Assembly: GCA_905160935.1 (NCBI GenBank)
Contig: CAJHZI010000369.1
Location: 200,001 to 264,000, forward strand
Origin: Enchytraeus crypticus
Lineage: Eukaryota > Annelida > Clitellata > Enchytraeida > Enchytraeidae
Direction: 5' to 3'
DNA: 64,000 nt
A model generated the notes under the pieces. That model saw only the letters and a list, made by a program, of their open reading frames with translations, was not told the DNA's origin and did not search any database. This document shows, piece after piece, positions 36,690-48,024 of the stretch. Positions within the stretch are counted from its first letter, which is position 1, and each line of letters opens with the position of its first letter. A program made the position numbers and the translations under genes.

Positions 36690-36850
36690 TGCGGTGTTTT
36701 ATGTCGGAATTATTCAGATTTTGTTGCCCTTAAATCTCTCTTTAACTACGATCGGGAAAACTTTTTTAGCAATTTCTGGAGCCTAGGCGCTCACCAACCC
36801 CGAGTGTCCTTTCTGACGTTGGTTGCTTCACGCCAGTGTCCGCGATCCTG
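36690..36850 (-). repeat. SINE-like family A without triplet tail
   Basis: CCCTTAAATCTCTCTTTAAC, TACGATCGGGAAAAC, GCAATTTCTGGAGCCTAGGC, GCTCACCAACCCCGAGTGTC, CTTTCTGACGTTGG. The (ATC)n end is missing. Confidence 0.75.
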
Positions 36851-36990
36851 GGGGCAGAGGGTGCGATCACCCCCCCTCCCCCCAATAATTTCTGCGGGGT
36901 GTGAACTTATCGTTTCACCACTCCCCCAATAATTTTTCGTCTTAAAAAGTTCGCCCCTCCAATAATTCCTCTTGGTAGTGAGCTTGGTTA
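36850..36990. repeat. C-rich repeat with CCCCCAATAATTT units
   Basis: Three CCCCnCCAATAATT units. A related piece is at 37688-37770 (CACCCCCCAATAATATCCAT, GTTTTCGCCCGCCCCCATCC). Locally G/C-rich compared with its surroundings. Origin unknown. Confidence 0.6.
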
Positions 36991-39950
36991 ATATATTATT
37001 ATGCACAAATCAGTATTTAATAATTACAATTTTTATCGTATATTTATGTATTTAATGCGCCTAAATCAGGTATGGCATTATAAAGCGAAAACACGGGCAT
37101 TATAACGTTGAATAAAATCGTGAAGTAGGCTAGACAATTGCCTAGCTCAAGGTTATCCAGATGAAAACGATAATGACGTCACTAGACACGTCATTTTGGC
37201 CCGGGTCGGCATTTAAGCATGCCGGCTTTCTGAAGTAGCCTAATAAGCTGGTGTCGGCTCGAATCAAAACAACTTTATAATAGTCTGTAATCAACTTAAT
37301 ACGTACATGAAAGTGTCATAAACATTTGTGAGTTAGAGTCAATTGCGACTGTCATAGTCTACTGGTCTAGTGACTGTCATTCAGTTTTCATCGAAATTTA
37401 TAGCCTAAAGATCTAGTAGGCCTATGTAAGATTATACTAGAAGTATAAAATATAAAAATAATACTATAAACTTCAGTTATTAAGCTATATTAAATTATGG
37501 TACGAACACTAATAAGGGTTTGTAGGCCTACTGGTCATGTCGAAATATGGACGGATGTATAGATGTATGGAACTTTATATTCATAAGAAACTTCATAAAT
37601 AGTAGTGTACCATTTAATTATTACTTGATAATGCAGTGTTTCATTTACTTATTATGTATTATATATGTATCATAATTAAAATTGGCTCACCCCCCAATAA
37701 TATCCATCGGGGCGAAAGGATAAGGACAACAAATTTTGAAATTTTTGTTTTCGCCCGCCCCCATCCTGAAACCAGATCTGTGCCGCTGCTTCACATTGGC
37801 TATTGCATGTTTTCAATTATTATTTTGTAACTATGCATTACAAGATGTTAGCTGATTTTATAGCCTACTTGCATTTTTGCCTTTAGATCAGTTTTTGCAA
37901 GTATGTGGTGTGGCATTTAGTTAAAGGCGTTCAGAGTGACAGAGAGAAAAGCTTCACTCATTATCTACGGTAGTAGCAGATGTGTATTTCTATCAGTTTT
38001 TAGTCATTCTAAAAATATGTAATATTTATACAGGTTGTCAGGCATATTTGTGAACGTATAGATATTCTAGTAGCTAACTAGTAGCTAGTTAGTAGCTAAG
38101 TATATAATCTTGTAGTAATGTTTATATTTATCAATTGGTAGTCTATCTAATATGTAACATTTATGCAGATTGTTGTGAATATTTGTGTATGTTGTAGATA
38201 TTCACGTTCATGCGCCGGGAGGATACGATAGGTCACCCAACGAATCTGCTGCTGTTACTCATCCGGATAAAACCGGAGCAAACTGGTTGTAAAAATAAAT
38301 CTGCAATTGACTGAGCTGTCCAGAGCAAAAATTCAGTAATTGAATTTTATATTTCCGGTCACATTTTTTTCGGCTTCATGATCAATTAAACAAAATGATC
38401 AGCAGGGATGTTGATAGGCCACTAGTTAGAGCCCTAGCGGATGATACGCCATTTTTGAACGAGGCAAGGGACGCCTAATATGAAATAATTTCTAAAGCAA
38501 CAGACCTTAGCTCCATCTTACTCAAAACTTCTGATTTCTAGCAAACATAGTATCGAATCAAAAACTGTAGTTTTCAACAGCAAGTGCAACTACGTCTGTC
38601 TAAAGTTTCAATGTCAAATAATTATACACTCAATTTGATCAAAGGTTTACAAATGTTGTATAAAGGATTTAGGCAATGCTGTAAAGTGCGTATTACGTGT
38701 TTTATCTTTGGACAGCTGCGGACACTTAAAGTGTAAATCCAGGAAATTGTAGTTTGTTACTAGTAGTTTTGTGCCGTAATGTCTAGTTCGAATTTTGTCA
38801 ATGATGGGCTGTTATGAACTGTTATTCATTTAATCACGTCCACAAGCGATATACTCAACATTACAATTACTTAAAATTAATGTGACAAAAAGTAGTTAAT
38901 CTTACATCGGAAATAACCTAATAACCTAGAATTGGTTAAATTCGTAATAATTTAAAAATAGTTAAAAACCTACAGCAGCTTATTGCATTTAAAAACTTAT
39001 TTTAATTTTCATCAAGCAGTCACAGGATTATGGAATTTAATTTGGCTTTGATATCCAAACCAGTGTTCTCTTCTTTTCTCAACAAATTTTTTAAAGTTTC
39101 AACCCTGATATTTCGTATTATTGGCATATTCCTCACGCTATATAGAGCTATGGTAGAGAGCAGAAAGAAGTTTAAACATGCTGGTAGAAGTCATTTAGCT
39201 GGATGTTTTAACTACTTAACAGTGTTAAATGCCATTAAGCAAGCTACTTCTAATAAATTTAAAGAAGTCTGCTAAAAATAAATCATAAAATTTCTTAAAG
39301 TCTAATTAACAACCTGGAAGTAGTTTTATGCCCATCACTGGAATTTTTGTTTACTGCTATTTTATTATTTTTTTTCCAGTCGGAGGAATTATGGAAGCTG
39401 AAAAACTGTAGAGCAGAAATCGATGCTATACTTGCAGGCCTACTTAAATATCATGCGCTAATATTGATTTTCACTCAATATTGTATGCATTCTCTGAATG
39501 GAGTAGAGCAATTAAAAAACATACATTTATTTTATGAGTCAATATTTATTGTATTAAACTATCAGGAAATAACTGTATATTTTCTAGAATAATTTTAATA
39601 ATTGAAGAATCGAGACATAAACTCCTTGAGGTGCATTAATATGTCACTTTGCTTTATATTTTGATCACAAAATCTGCATAATTGCAGATTAGGTAATCAT
39701 GCATCTTTAGACCTATGTGCCTATCGTAAACAGGGGCGCAGTTAATAAAACTAGCATATTAATAGTTTGATGAACAGTTTTATCTGAACACGATGCATAT
39801 TTCTTTGATCATGGTTAAATGGCAGTGGCACTTCAGTTTAAAAACAATAAACTTATGACTTCCCATATATTGCTTAGCTTGCTAGTTTGTAGTTTGCTCT
39901 TGCATAAAAGAATTCTGCAAAGAAGCAGAGAGCGATAATGAAAGCAGAGA
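36991..39950. other. Non-coding, no recognised gene
   Basis: Long stretch with few recognised repeats apart from 37688-37770 and a short TAGTAGCTAACTAG tandem at 38070-38105. ORFs of about 80 codons near 39030 and 39347 match no family I know and lack clear splice sites. Confidence 0.4.
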
Positions 39951-40344
39951 AAGAGAGCGAGAGAGAGAGAGAGAGTGAGATGAGAGGATACTGAGAGGAA
40001 GAGAATTATATTGATGAATTGATAGCGATTATGAAAGATTTAATTTACATGTTGTTATTAACTTCTGCAAGGTACCTTAGTCGTAGCATTAATCCGCTTA
40101 TTTTATATTTAGTCACAATTGTATCAGCATAATTATACGATTGGTTAATTATAAATTAGCTGTAAGTAGATTTTTTGATACGCACTTTAGATGAGAAATG
40201 GACAGTTGAACGACAATGGATTCTCATCCATAGTAAAATGGCTTCGCAGTTTTACGTTATCGCATCTGAATTTATATCCGATTTTAAAATAACGTTACTT
40301 TTACAAGTTCTAAATTTTCTATCTAATTACTCGCTTAATTGTAT
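39951..40344. other. Non-coding with short (GA)n run
   Basis: (GA)n at 39955-39980. Otherwise AT-rich with no gene seen. Confidence 0.4.
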
Positions 40345-41200
40345 GGATTATGTTCAATATGAACACTGTTCAGCATGAACACTGTTCAGTATGAACACTG
40401 TTCAGTATGAACACTGTTCAGTATGAACACTGTTCAGTTTGAAAATTGTTCAGTATGAACACATTTCAATAGGAACACTGTTCAGTATGAACACATTTTA
40501 GTATGAACACTGTTCAGTATGAATACTGTTCTGAACGAACACTGTTCAGTATGAACACATTTCAGTATGAACACTGTTCAGTATGAACACTGTTCAGTAT
40601 GAACACTGTTCAGTATGAACACTGTTCAGTATGAACACTGTTCAGTATGAACACTGTTCAGTATGAACACTGTTTAGTATGAACACTGTTCTTTATAAAA
40701 ACTGTTCAGTATGAACACTGTTTAATATGAACACTTTTCTTTATGAACACTGTTCAGTATGAATATTGTTCAGTAAGAACACTGTTCAGTATTAATATTG
40801 TTCAGTAAGAACACTGTTCAGTATGAACACTGTTCAGTACGAACACTTTTCTTTATGAACACGGTTCAGTATGAATATTTTTCAGTATGAATACATTTCA
40901 ATATGAACATTGTTCAGAATGAACACTGCTCAGTATAAACACTGTTCAGTATGAATGTTGTTCAATATGAACACTGATCAGGATGAACACTGTTCAATAC
41001 GAACATTGTTCAGTATGATTATTGTTCTGTATAAACATTGTTTTGAATGAACATGATTTTGTATGAACATAGTTTTGTATGAACATCGTTATATATGACA
41101 CTGTTCAGTAAAATCATTGATTTGCATTAACAATGTTCAGTATGATCATAGCTCTTTATGAACAGTATTCGGTATGGTCATTGTTCTGTAAGAACATTGT
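40345..41200. repeat. Minisatellite, ~50 units of 16 bp (TATGAACACTGTTCAG)
   Basis: The core is near-perfect TATGAACACTGTTCAG at 40560-40680. Divergence increases toward both edges (TTCTTTATGAACAC, TTGTATGAACATCG), the usual decay pattern of tandem arrays. GAACACTGTTC and TGTTCAGTATGAACA within and between units are near-palindromes. Confidence 0.97.
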
Positions 41201-41744
41201 TTTGTATGATCCTTATTATCATGCCATGTTAAAACAAGACAGTTGCCAGGTTAATACTTACAAATTGATACAGTTATTTTCTATAATGTTCAAAGTAAGT
41301 TGCGATTCTTATTATTTCTTTAAAATTCCATTAAATTGCGAATAAATCAATAAAAAATTCAACCCCCATCCATTGGCATACTACCACAGTTGTTGAATAA
41401 GGCAAGGAAAAAGAACCACAGTACCCCGCTAAAACCCCACCTACATGCCTTTCAAAAGCTCGTCGATATTTTGGAGTTTTATAGTATGCCCCTAGAAGTA
41501 ATTAAATAATTGTTCAATACAATGCTAATTAGTGAGGGCTAGAGCAGCTGTTCAAAGAAATGTGTGTATTGACCCTTGTATTTTATAGTTCGTAAGATCC
41601 ATCTAAATACTTAACGAAAGTTGAAGAGAGTGTGTGTGAGAGAGAGAAAGTGAGGTAGAGAGAGAGAGAAATGGAAAAATTATATTCCTACATTAATATC
41701 AGGTTATATTACTGTAGATTCAATACGATATCACAAGGAGGTGT
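41201..41744. other. Non-coding between minisatellites
   Basis: AT-rich with a (GA)n-like stretch at 41625-41672. No gene or repeat family assigned. Confidence 0.4.
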
Positions 41745-42385
41745 ATGACATACATGTAGTATGAGACGGTACTATTTTCCATAGCATAGCATAGTATAAC
41801 GACGTACGGTATGCTATACATGTAGTATAGAATAGTATCAGGCGGTACGGTTTGATATAACATAGCATAGTATGAGGCTTTACGGTTTGCCATAGCTTAG
41901 TATAGTATGGACCCAAACGATTTGCCACAGCATGGCATATTATGAGGCAGTAAATTGTGTTATAGGATAGTATGGTACGCAGCGGTACGTTTTGCCATAA
42001 CTTAGCATAAAATAAGGCAGCAATATGTCATAGCAAAAGCTTTGTATGATCCGGTACATTTTGCCATAGCATAGCATAGTATGCAGCGGAACGCTTTAAA
42101 CATAGTTTAGCGTACATAGTATAATTCGGTACTATGTGCCGTAGCCTATCGTAATATGAAGCTGTACAGTTTGCCCATAGTATAGCATGGTAAAAAGCGG
42201 AAAGTTATGCTATGGCAGAGCATAGTATGAGGCGTTAGGGTTTGTCATAGCTTAGCACAGTGTGAAGCGGAACGTTATGCATAACATAGCATAGTCTGAG
42301 GTAGTAGGTTCTGTCATAGCATAGCATAGTATGAAGCGGAATGTTATGCCATGGCAAAGCATAGTATGAGACATTACTTTTTGTC
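41745..42385. repeat. Minisatellite, ~20 degenerate units of about 31 bp
   Basis: Units follow CATAGCATAGTATGAGGCGG + TACGTTTTGC, with much variation in both sequence and length. An older array than the one at 40345. Confidence 0.85.
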
Positions 42386-43150
42386 AGGATATTAACAAAA
42401 ACCGATAAGAGAAAGAAAGGAGACGCAAAGAACATTAATATTATGTGTAAAGATGGTGAATTGAAGACACAACTGAAAGAAGTAAAAGAAAGATGGACAA
42501 ACTATGTAGAGGAATTGTACGATGTGGCTGGGCAGCCAGTTCAACAGGATTTTAAAACTGAAGAAGAAAATATAGCAGAAAATGATAAAAGGTGCTCAAT
42601 ATAATGAAGGAGGAAATTTATTCAGCAATTAACTGTATGAAGAAGGTGAAAGCAGCGGGAATAGATGATATCCCAGCAGAATTCTTACAAATGTTGGAAG
42701 GAGAAACACTCAATAAGTTAATGGAAGTATGTATGTAACTGTACAATACAGATATTTGGTCAGACGATTTTTAACAATTCAGTGAAGATCCAAATCCCAA
42801 AAGTCAACGCTGTGGTGTGTTCGGATTACAGAACAATCAGTTTAATACATCATGCATCGAAGATCTTATTAAAGATAATAAATAATCGCATTCAGTCGAA
42901 AGCAGATATGATACTGAGCAAGGCACTATTTGGTTTCAGGAAAGGATGTGGCACAAGGGAAGCAATAGGGGTAATGCGGGTTCTTTGCGAAAGAAGCTTA
43001 GATGGAAATGACCTTAAGGAAGGACGATATTAGGAAACTGGAGGCATTGGGAATGTGGTTTGGAGAAGAACGGAGAGGATTAACTGGACTCAAAAGGTTA
43101 CAAATGAGGAAGTTCTGGAGAGTGTTGGTACAGATAGACTGGTGAGACAA
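42375..43150 (+). mobile_element. LINE-B: reverse-transcriptase fragment with internal deletion
   Basis: Broken + strand frames read K-D-G-E-L-K-T-Q-L-K-E-V-K-E-R-W, MKKVKAAGIDDIPAEFLQML, K-I-Q-I-P-K-V-N-A, DYRTISLIHHASKILLKIIN and FGFRKGCGTREAIGVMRVLC. These are the fingers and palm start of a non-LTR reverse transcriptase. It then jumps to the C-terminal R-K-L-E-A-L-G-M-W and K-V-T-N-E-E-V-L-E-R-V. The YADD catalytic segment is deleted. Frames change at least three times. It separates two minisatellites. Confidence 0.88.
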
Positions 43151-43159
43151 CGAACCGCT

Positions 43160-43730
43160 TCATTCTCTATACAGTAGTCACCGTATCACACTATATCATA
43201 AATCCACGTATCACCCTATACCATCAGTCAATATATCACACTATGATTTAAGTCAACCTATCACTCTATGCCATAAGCCACCGCATAATTCTATACCTTA
43301 ACTCACCGTATCCATCTATCTCATAAGTCAGGAACTCACTCTAAACCATAATTCACCTTGTCAATCTGAATCATAAGTCACCTCATAACTGTATATCAAT
43401 AAGTAAAAACCCCCATACTTTAACATATGTCACCGTGTTATTCTAGACCACAAGTCACGGTATCACCTTATACAATAAACACATTATCACTCTATACCAA
43501 AGATCAATGTATTAATCTATATCATAATTCACCGAATTACTAAATATCATAAGCCACTGTATCAATCATATCATAATTCAACGTATCACTAAAAGCTACA
43601 AGTCACGCTATATATCACACTACATGTACATGTATATAGGAAGTCATCGAATCACTCTAAACCTTAAGTCACTGTATCGCTCTGTACTATAAGTCTCTGA
43701 TATAATATGACATAATTCACTGTACAAAAA
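43160..43730. repeat. Minisatellite, ~22 degenerate units of about 25 bp
   Basis: Units like CACTCTATACCATAAGTCAC + CGTAT, strongly diverged, starting right after the LINE-B fragment. Confidence 0.85.
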
Positions 43731-43829
43731 CAATTTATGGTATATATTAATAATTAAGATGTAGAGGGGCATGGTTACTAAGGCATTTCAATGCTATTAA
43801 ATAGTATTTAAATTCGTTCTGTTTTGCAT

Positions 43830-43879
43830 ATATTGACGTCTCTGACGTTATCCTTGTACGAGGAAACGGACGTTAAACC

Positions 43880-43916
<37 letters not shown>

Positions 43917-43918
43917 TC
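43830..43918 (+). repeat. SINE-like family D with (TTA)n tail
   Basis: GACGTCTCTGACGTTATCCT, TGTACGAGGAAACGGACGTT, AAACC then about 40 bp of (TTA)n. Best-preserved tail of this family in the window. Confidence 0.8.
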
Positions 43919-44039
43919 CAACAAAGTTTCTGTAGCAAAGGCGTGACAGAATCAGAGAGCCTCCGAAGAGAACAAATCTTGGAGCCATATAATGAATCCA
44001 TTGTTTGGAATACTATAATATTATCTTACTATAACACAT

Positions 44040-44285
44040 ATTATATTCATTGCTGTGTTCGGGATACGGAACATTGAGCAAACCGTAAGCTACATGTGTA
44101 GTAAGAGGAGACTGAACAGGAAAGAAGAATGCATCCGGGAACCACCTAAAAGCCATATCATTCCCAAGCTATAGACTACATTATGGCTTGGAGAAAGTAT
44201 AGCATTTTGAGTTAGGATTAATTAATAAATCGATGTACTGCTCTATATGGAGCGTGAAAGCGGCTTGTGAGTGCCGAGATGTAGC
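44040..44285 (+). repeat. Family B, diverged, ending in a GA array
   Basis: Head GAACATTGAGCAAACCGTAA, ACATGTGTAGTAAGAGGAGA; body GGGAACCACCTAAAAGCCAT, TTCCCAAGCTATAGACTACA; end GCCTTAGCCTGCCGCAGAGA. It runs straight into the GAGAGG array, as expected for an element with an (AG)n-type tail. Confidence 0.7.
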
Positions 44286-44296
44286 CTTAGCCTGCC

Positions 44297-44339
<43 letters not shown>

Positions 44340-44565
44340 GAGAGAGGGAGAGAGAGAGAAGAGAGAGGAGAGGAGAGGGGAGAGGGAGAGGGAGAGGGAG
44401 AGGGAGAGGGAGAGGGAGAGGGAGAGGGAGAGGGAGAGGGAGAGGGAGAGGGAGAGGGAGAGGGAGAGGGAGAGGGAGAGGGAGAGGGAGAGGGAGAGGG
44501 AGAGGGAGAGGGAGAGGGAGAGGGAGAGGGAGAGGGAGAGGGAGAGGGAGAGAGATATCGAAAAG
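44286..44565. repeat. (AG)n expanding into (GAGAGG)n array
   Basis: About 80 bp of AG-type repeat followed by about 190 bp of almost perfect hexamer GAGAGG. It has apparently grown from the tail of the family B element just upstream. The long Arg-Glu and Gly-Glu frames over it are low-complexity artefacts. Confidence 0.95.
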
Positions 44566-45169
44566 GGAGAGCCAGAAAGAACTAATTTAATTATGTCTCA
44601 ACAAAAGAACACAGGTACAACTACCGGAATCATTAACAGCTTTGACACTTCAGCGATCCGAGACTGAATTCTTAACTATTCAAATGGTTATTCCCGCCAA
44701 TGTTGCGTTGTGCTTAATTACCTACATAATTGCCCACACTTGTATCAGCGCGGTGACCCCTCCCCTCAGCTGTCTCAATTGGCATGAGTGTCCGTGAGGA
44801 GGAAATTAGTTCGTGCCAAATAATTATGACGTTTATAGAAGCGCTTTAGTTCATGGCTGGTAATTATCAGGTGCTATGACGGTTAACTGAGCAGTGCGCA
44901 GCATCAACCAATAGGGGATCGCAAGAAAATCTATTATCCAATCATAGAGAAGTAAAGATCAATCATTTAATAGGAGGCTCTTAAAAGTAGTGAAGAGACT
45001 AAAAATAGCCTCTCTATAAATAAGGTTGAGTGGATGGAATTGGACATTATTCAACTGTTGATGCTGCTGTTCACATCGAATTTCCTTACATTGAGTCAAA
45101 CGTAACTACATCTTGATATACGTCTATACATTCAAGTTGAAGCAATCTCTATAGGGTATGTACGAAATG
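44566..45169. other. Non-coding, no recognised feature
   Basis: Less AT-biased around 44700-45000, with no identifiable exon. Could hold regulatory or 5' sequence of the RBM26-like gene (speculative). Confidence 0.35.
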
Positions 45170-45360
45170 TATGTAGTCTCTCTCTCTTGTATGTCTCTCT
45201 CTCTCTTTATCTCTCTCTCTAGCACATTCTCTTTCTGTCTCTCTATCTCTCTCTCTCTTGTTCTTTCACTCTCTCTCTCTCTCTCTCTAGCTCACTCCCT
45301 CTCGGTCTATGTCTCTCTCTCCCTTTCTCTCTCTCTCTCTCACTCTTACCTCCATGTCTA
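45170..45360. repeat. (CT)n-rich compound microsatellite
   Basis: Degenerate CT repeat of about 180 bp. On the minus strand an (AG)n array, possibly an overgrown LINE-B/family B tail. Confidence 0.9.
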
Positions 45361-45631
45361 ATATCTCTACTCTTCTGCTGGAGGTTCTAGGTGCAGATTC
45401 GTACGGTCTGTTTTCACACTCATCAACTTTCTGAAAATCTGAGTCTTGCTTAGTCATCTCTTGCAACCAGCTCATTTAACGTTGGATCTATTCTTATTTG
45501 ACCCTGACAAAAACACGATTATTGCAATTAATAAATTAAACCTATATTGTATTTTGGTTTGTGCTCTATTGTTCAGGTATCTATTCAACGTTGCCAGCTA
45601 GAGCTAAAATGAAAAAATCAGCTACTCACAG

Positions 45632-45735
45632 TTTTGGTTGAGTCAAGCAATGGTAACACTGCTGACGGGCATTCAAACTCAGCTCCGAAGAGATTTGCTG
45701 TCGATAGGACATTCAGGATGGATCTGGGCTTTCAG
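45632..45735 (+). CDS. Candidate exon, possibly SLC1 transporter C-terminal tail
   Basis: An open stretch between an acceptor (TACTCACAG) and a donor-like CAG|GTATTG encodes (V)LVESSNGNTADGHSNSAP and K-R-F-A-V-D-R-T-F-R-M-D-L-G-F-Q. Its entry phase fits the phase-1 donor at 36499. F-A-V-D resembles the C-terminal tail of vertebrate EAAT3 (recalled). Its exit phase (0) does not fit the RBM26-like exon at 47850. The 9.1-kb intron and missing stop make it tentative. It might instead belong to an unidentified gene or not be an exon. Confidence 0.3.
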
Positions 45736-45764
45736 GTATTGATTACATCTTTCTTTATTTCTCT

Positions 45765-46135
45765 CTCTCTCTCTCTCTTAGTGCACTACCTACTGGTAGG
45801 TCCATGGTATATAACTCTTACATTCTTCTCTGTCTTCCTCTTTCCTCTCCATGTCCACATATGATGGAACTTTAAATCATCTAGCATTCCCTAATCCGGC
45901 CTGCCCTCTGCTTCTATTTCCTTCCATTCTGCCTTCTATGACCTCTTTTAATATACTTTCCCTCCATAGAATGTGTTCTATTCAGCTTTTCTTCTAATTT
46001 CAAAATGCATTTATCAACTGTCTATCTGAACCATTTCTCTCCAGACCTTCTTCACTTTGTAAACCTTTGAGTCCAGCTAATCCTTTCTATTCTTTCTAGG
46101 GGGTGATGCTTTGAACGAGTGGGTCCCTAATGTCT
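45765..46135 (-). mobile_element. LINE-B 3' ORF fragment with (AG)n tail
   Basis: Minus strand contains ATAGAACACATTCTATGGAG, the end of a non-LTR ORF, then GTTATATACCATGGACCTAC, CAGTAGGTAGTGCACTAAGA and (AG)n at 45764-45780. Several frame breaks. Confidence 0.78.
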
Positions 46136-46189
46136 TCCTAATCTTCGATTAATATTTCTTGGGCAGGAGAGTCGTTCCCCGAGAAAACT

Positions 46190-46515
46190 ATACTGTTTAC
46201 CAGTACTCTCCTGTTTACCCGTACTATACTGTTTACCCGTACTCTCCTGTTTACTCGTACTATTCTGTTTACCCGTACTATACTGTTTACCCGTACTCTC
46301 CTGTTTGCCCGTACTCTCCAGTTACCCGTACTATACTGTTTATCCGTACTATACTGTTTACCCGTACTATACTGTTTACCCTTACTACACTGTTTACCCG
46401 TACTACACTGTTTATCCGTACTACACTGTTTATCTGTACTACACTGTTTATCCGTACTACACTGTTTACCCGTACTACACCGTTTATCCGTACTATTTTG
46501 TTTACTCCGTTACTT
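46190..46515. repeat. Minisatellite, ~18 units of 18 bp (ACTGTTTACCCGTACTAT)
   Basis: Low-divergence array of TACTGTTTACCCGTACTA with ACC/ATCC and CTCTCCTG variants clustered at the left. The apparent Tyr-rich protein is an artefact of the 18-bp (6-codon) period. Confidence 0.95.
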
Positions 46516-46594
46516 TCATGCTTACACCTTTCTACCTATATTTCATTTAACTATATTACTCTCAGCTGAAAACCTAAACTCCTATTTAATCCTT

Positions 46595-46905
46595 TCCATT
46601 GGTCTGCTTAGTGGCAGGTCCAGGTAACCTTTTCCTGCTCTCCTTATGCTTTCACGTTCCATTAAGAGCACTTCACAGATTAGATAGCTAAGCCATAACG
46701 AAAGATTTCTCGTTGTGTTCGTGAGTTTACTATTCAGATTTAAATTTAGCGTGTATCCTGGAAATAATATGATTTCTGAGGTAGTATTTCCCTTGATTTT
46801 TCAGCTCTTGCTCTATAGCCTCTAACCAATGGTACTGTTTACTGTTGGTCTTGAGTCTTGCACTTGTGGTGTTTTATTCTCTGTTTCTCTTATGGCATTT
46901 CTATA
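46595..46905 (-). repeat. Family B, diverged
   Basis: Forward reading TGCTTAGTGGCAGGTCCAGG, CTTTCACGTTCCATTAAGAG, CACTTCACAGATTAGATAGC, ATGATTTCTGAGGTAGTATT is the reverse of the family B body. It continues to a weak head match (GTTTACTGTTGGTCTTGAG). Confidence 0.65.
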
Positions 46906-46944
46906 ATCACTCGTCATCTTGTGTTACTTTGTTGTCGGTTGGTG

Positions 46945-47045
46945 TAGAGTCTCCTTAAAAGCCGTCCTTGACATTGCCTTTTGGCGAGGAACTCGACGTT
47001 AAATGATTATTACTTGTTTTATTTATTATTATTCACTGTTTCATG
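46945..47045 (+). repeat. SINE-like family C
   Basis: TTGGTGTAGAGTCTCCTTAA, CCGTCCTTGACATTGCCTTT, TGGCGAGGAACTCGACGTTA, AATGATTATT. Confidence 0.7.
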
Positions 47046-47064
47046 CGCTCCTAATAATCTAACT

Positions 47065-47465
47065 CTTTCTTAGTGCACTGCCTATTGGCAGGTCCGTGGT
47101 ATATATCACTTCCACTCTTCTCTTTCTTCCGCTTTCCTCTTCATGTCCGCATACGAGTGGATCTTTCAATCATCTAACATTCCTAATCTCGGCCTGCCCC
47201 GTCTCTAATTTCTTCTATTCTGCCTCCTGGGACCTCTGTTAGTAGATTTTCTCCTTCAGAATATGTCTTATCCAACTTTTCTTTATATTTCGTAATCCAT
47301 TTATCAACTGCGTATCTGTACCAATTCTCTCCACATCTTCCGCATTTATAACTTCCTTGAGCTAATGCTTAGTACAACTAATGCTATCCATTCTTCTCCA
47401 CATCCACATTTCTACTGCCTCTAGTTTCCTGAAATCTCCCTCTAGTAAATAATCTATACTAATAT
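47065..47465 (-). mobile_element. LINE-B 3' ORF fragment
   Basis: Second minus-strand copy of the LINE-B C-terminal region (ATAAGACATATTCTGAAGGA, AATGTTAGATGATTGAAAGA), ending GATATATACCACGGACCTGC, CAATAGGCAGTGCACTAAGA. About 1.3 kb from the copy at 45765 and in the same orientation. Confidence 0.78.
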
Positions 47466-47849
47466 GTAGTGTTCGTACTAGAGATCAGTGTGTTGAGCCT
47501 CCAGCTTGTAGCCATAACTTCATTAACTTAAATAATGACCTGAGGAGTAAAACATGCGATCGAGTGCCTGATTTAGATCAATAGAATTGCGGAATGATAA
47601 AAATCTTTATAATTCATTTCATGACTATGAAATGATACATTACCTACATACCTTTAAATGTAGGTAATGCAATGTTGCCATTTCATATCGCATTGTCTTG
47701 TACTCCATTGAATTAAATGTGCATTATGTATCTGCATTGAATTCTTCGGTATATTACAGTTTTCATGATATGTGTACTATATAATTATGTAAGGTTTTGC
47801 TTGATATGCGCATTTTAATACATTAAACTGTATTTTATATATTGCATAG
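47466..47849. other. Flank/intron before the RBM26-like exons
   Basis: AT-rich, no repeat family recognised. It ends ATATATTGCATAG, a usable acceptor. Confidence 0.5.
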
Positions 47850-48024
47850 GACCAATACCCACTGTGGCGGAGTTTGAAGGAGTCAGTGGAAGTGGGATGC
47901 ATTCAAGTGGAGATATGGATCTTTCCACTTGCACAGCGCTAGAGATACGCAAGATTCCCAAACATCTGAACACTGTTCTAAACTTATCGAGCATTTAGCC
48001 GCTTCGGTATCATCCAAAACACAG
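47850..48024 (+). CDS. RBM26-like exon: start of RRM, with frame breaks
   Basis: After two bases completing a codon it encodes PIPTVAEFEGVSGSGM, S-S-G-D-M-D-L-S-T and CTALEIRKIPKHLNTV. The homologous continuation S-K-L-I-E-H then lies in another frame and S-R-F-G-I-I-Q in a third. The first two breaks each look like one missing T in a T-run (47975-48000). The donor CACAG|GTAGGT follows. In the first frame a stop falls at about 47995. Confidence 0.75.

Noticed and set aside
39030-39592. Two ~81-codon ORFs as small genes
   Set aside because: No recognisable domain, no splice or promoter support, and length expected by chance in AT-rich DNA.
44233-44667. Long Arg/Glu- and Gly/Glu-rich open frames
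   Set aside because: They are translations of a (AG)n/(GAGAGG)n microsatellite in two frames, with no exon context.
45632-45864. Candidate exon extended to the ORF stop as a membrane-anchored tail
   Set aside because: The hydrophobic extension is LINE-B tail and (CT)n translated in frame; a donor at 45735 is more plausible.
46159-46569. 136-codon frame rich in YPYYTVYP or RTILFTRT
   Set aside because: An 18-bp minisatellite has no stops in several frames; no start context, splice sites or homology.
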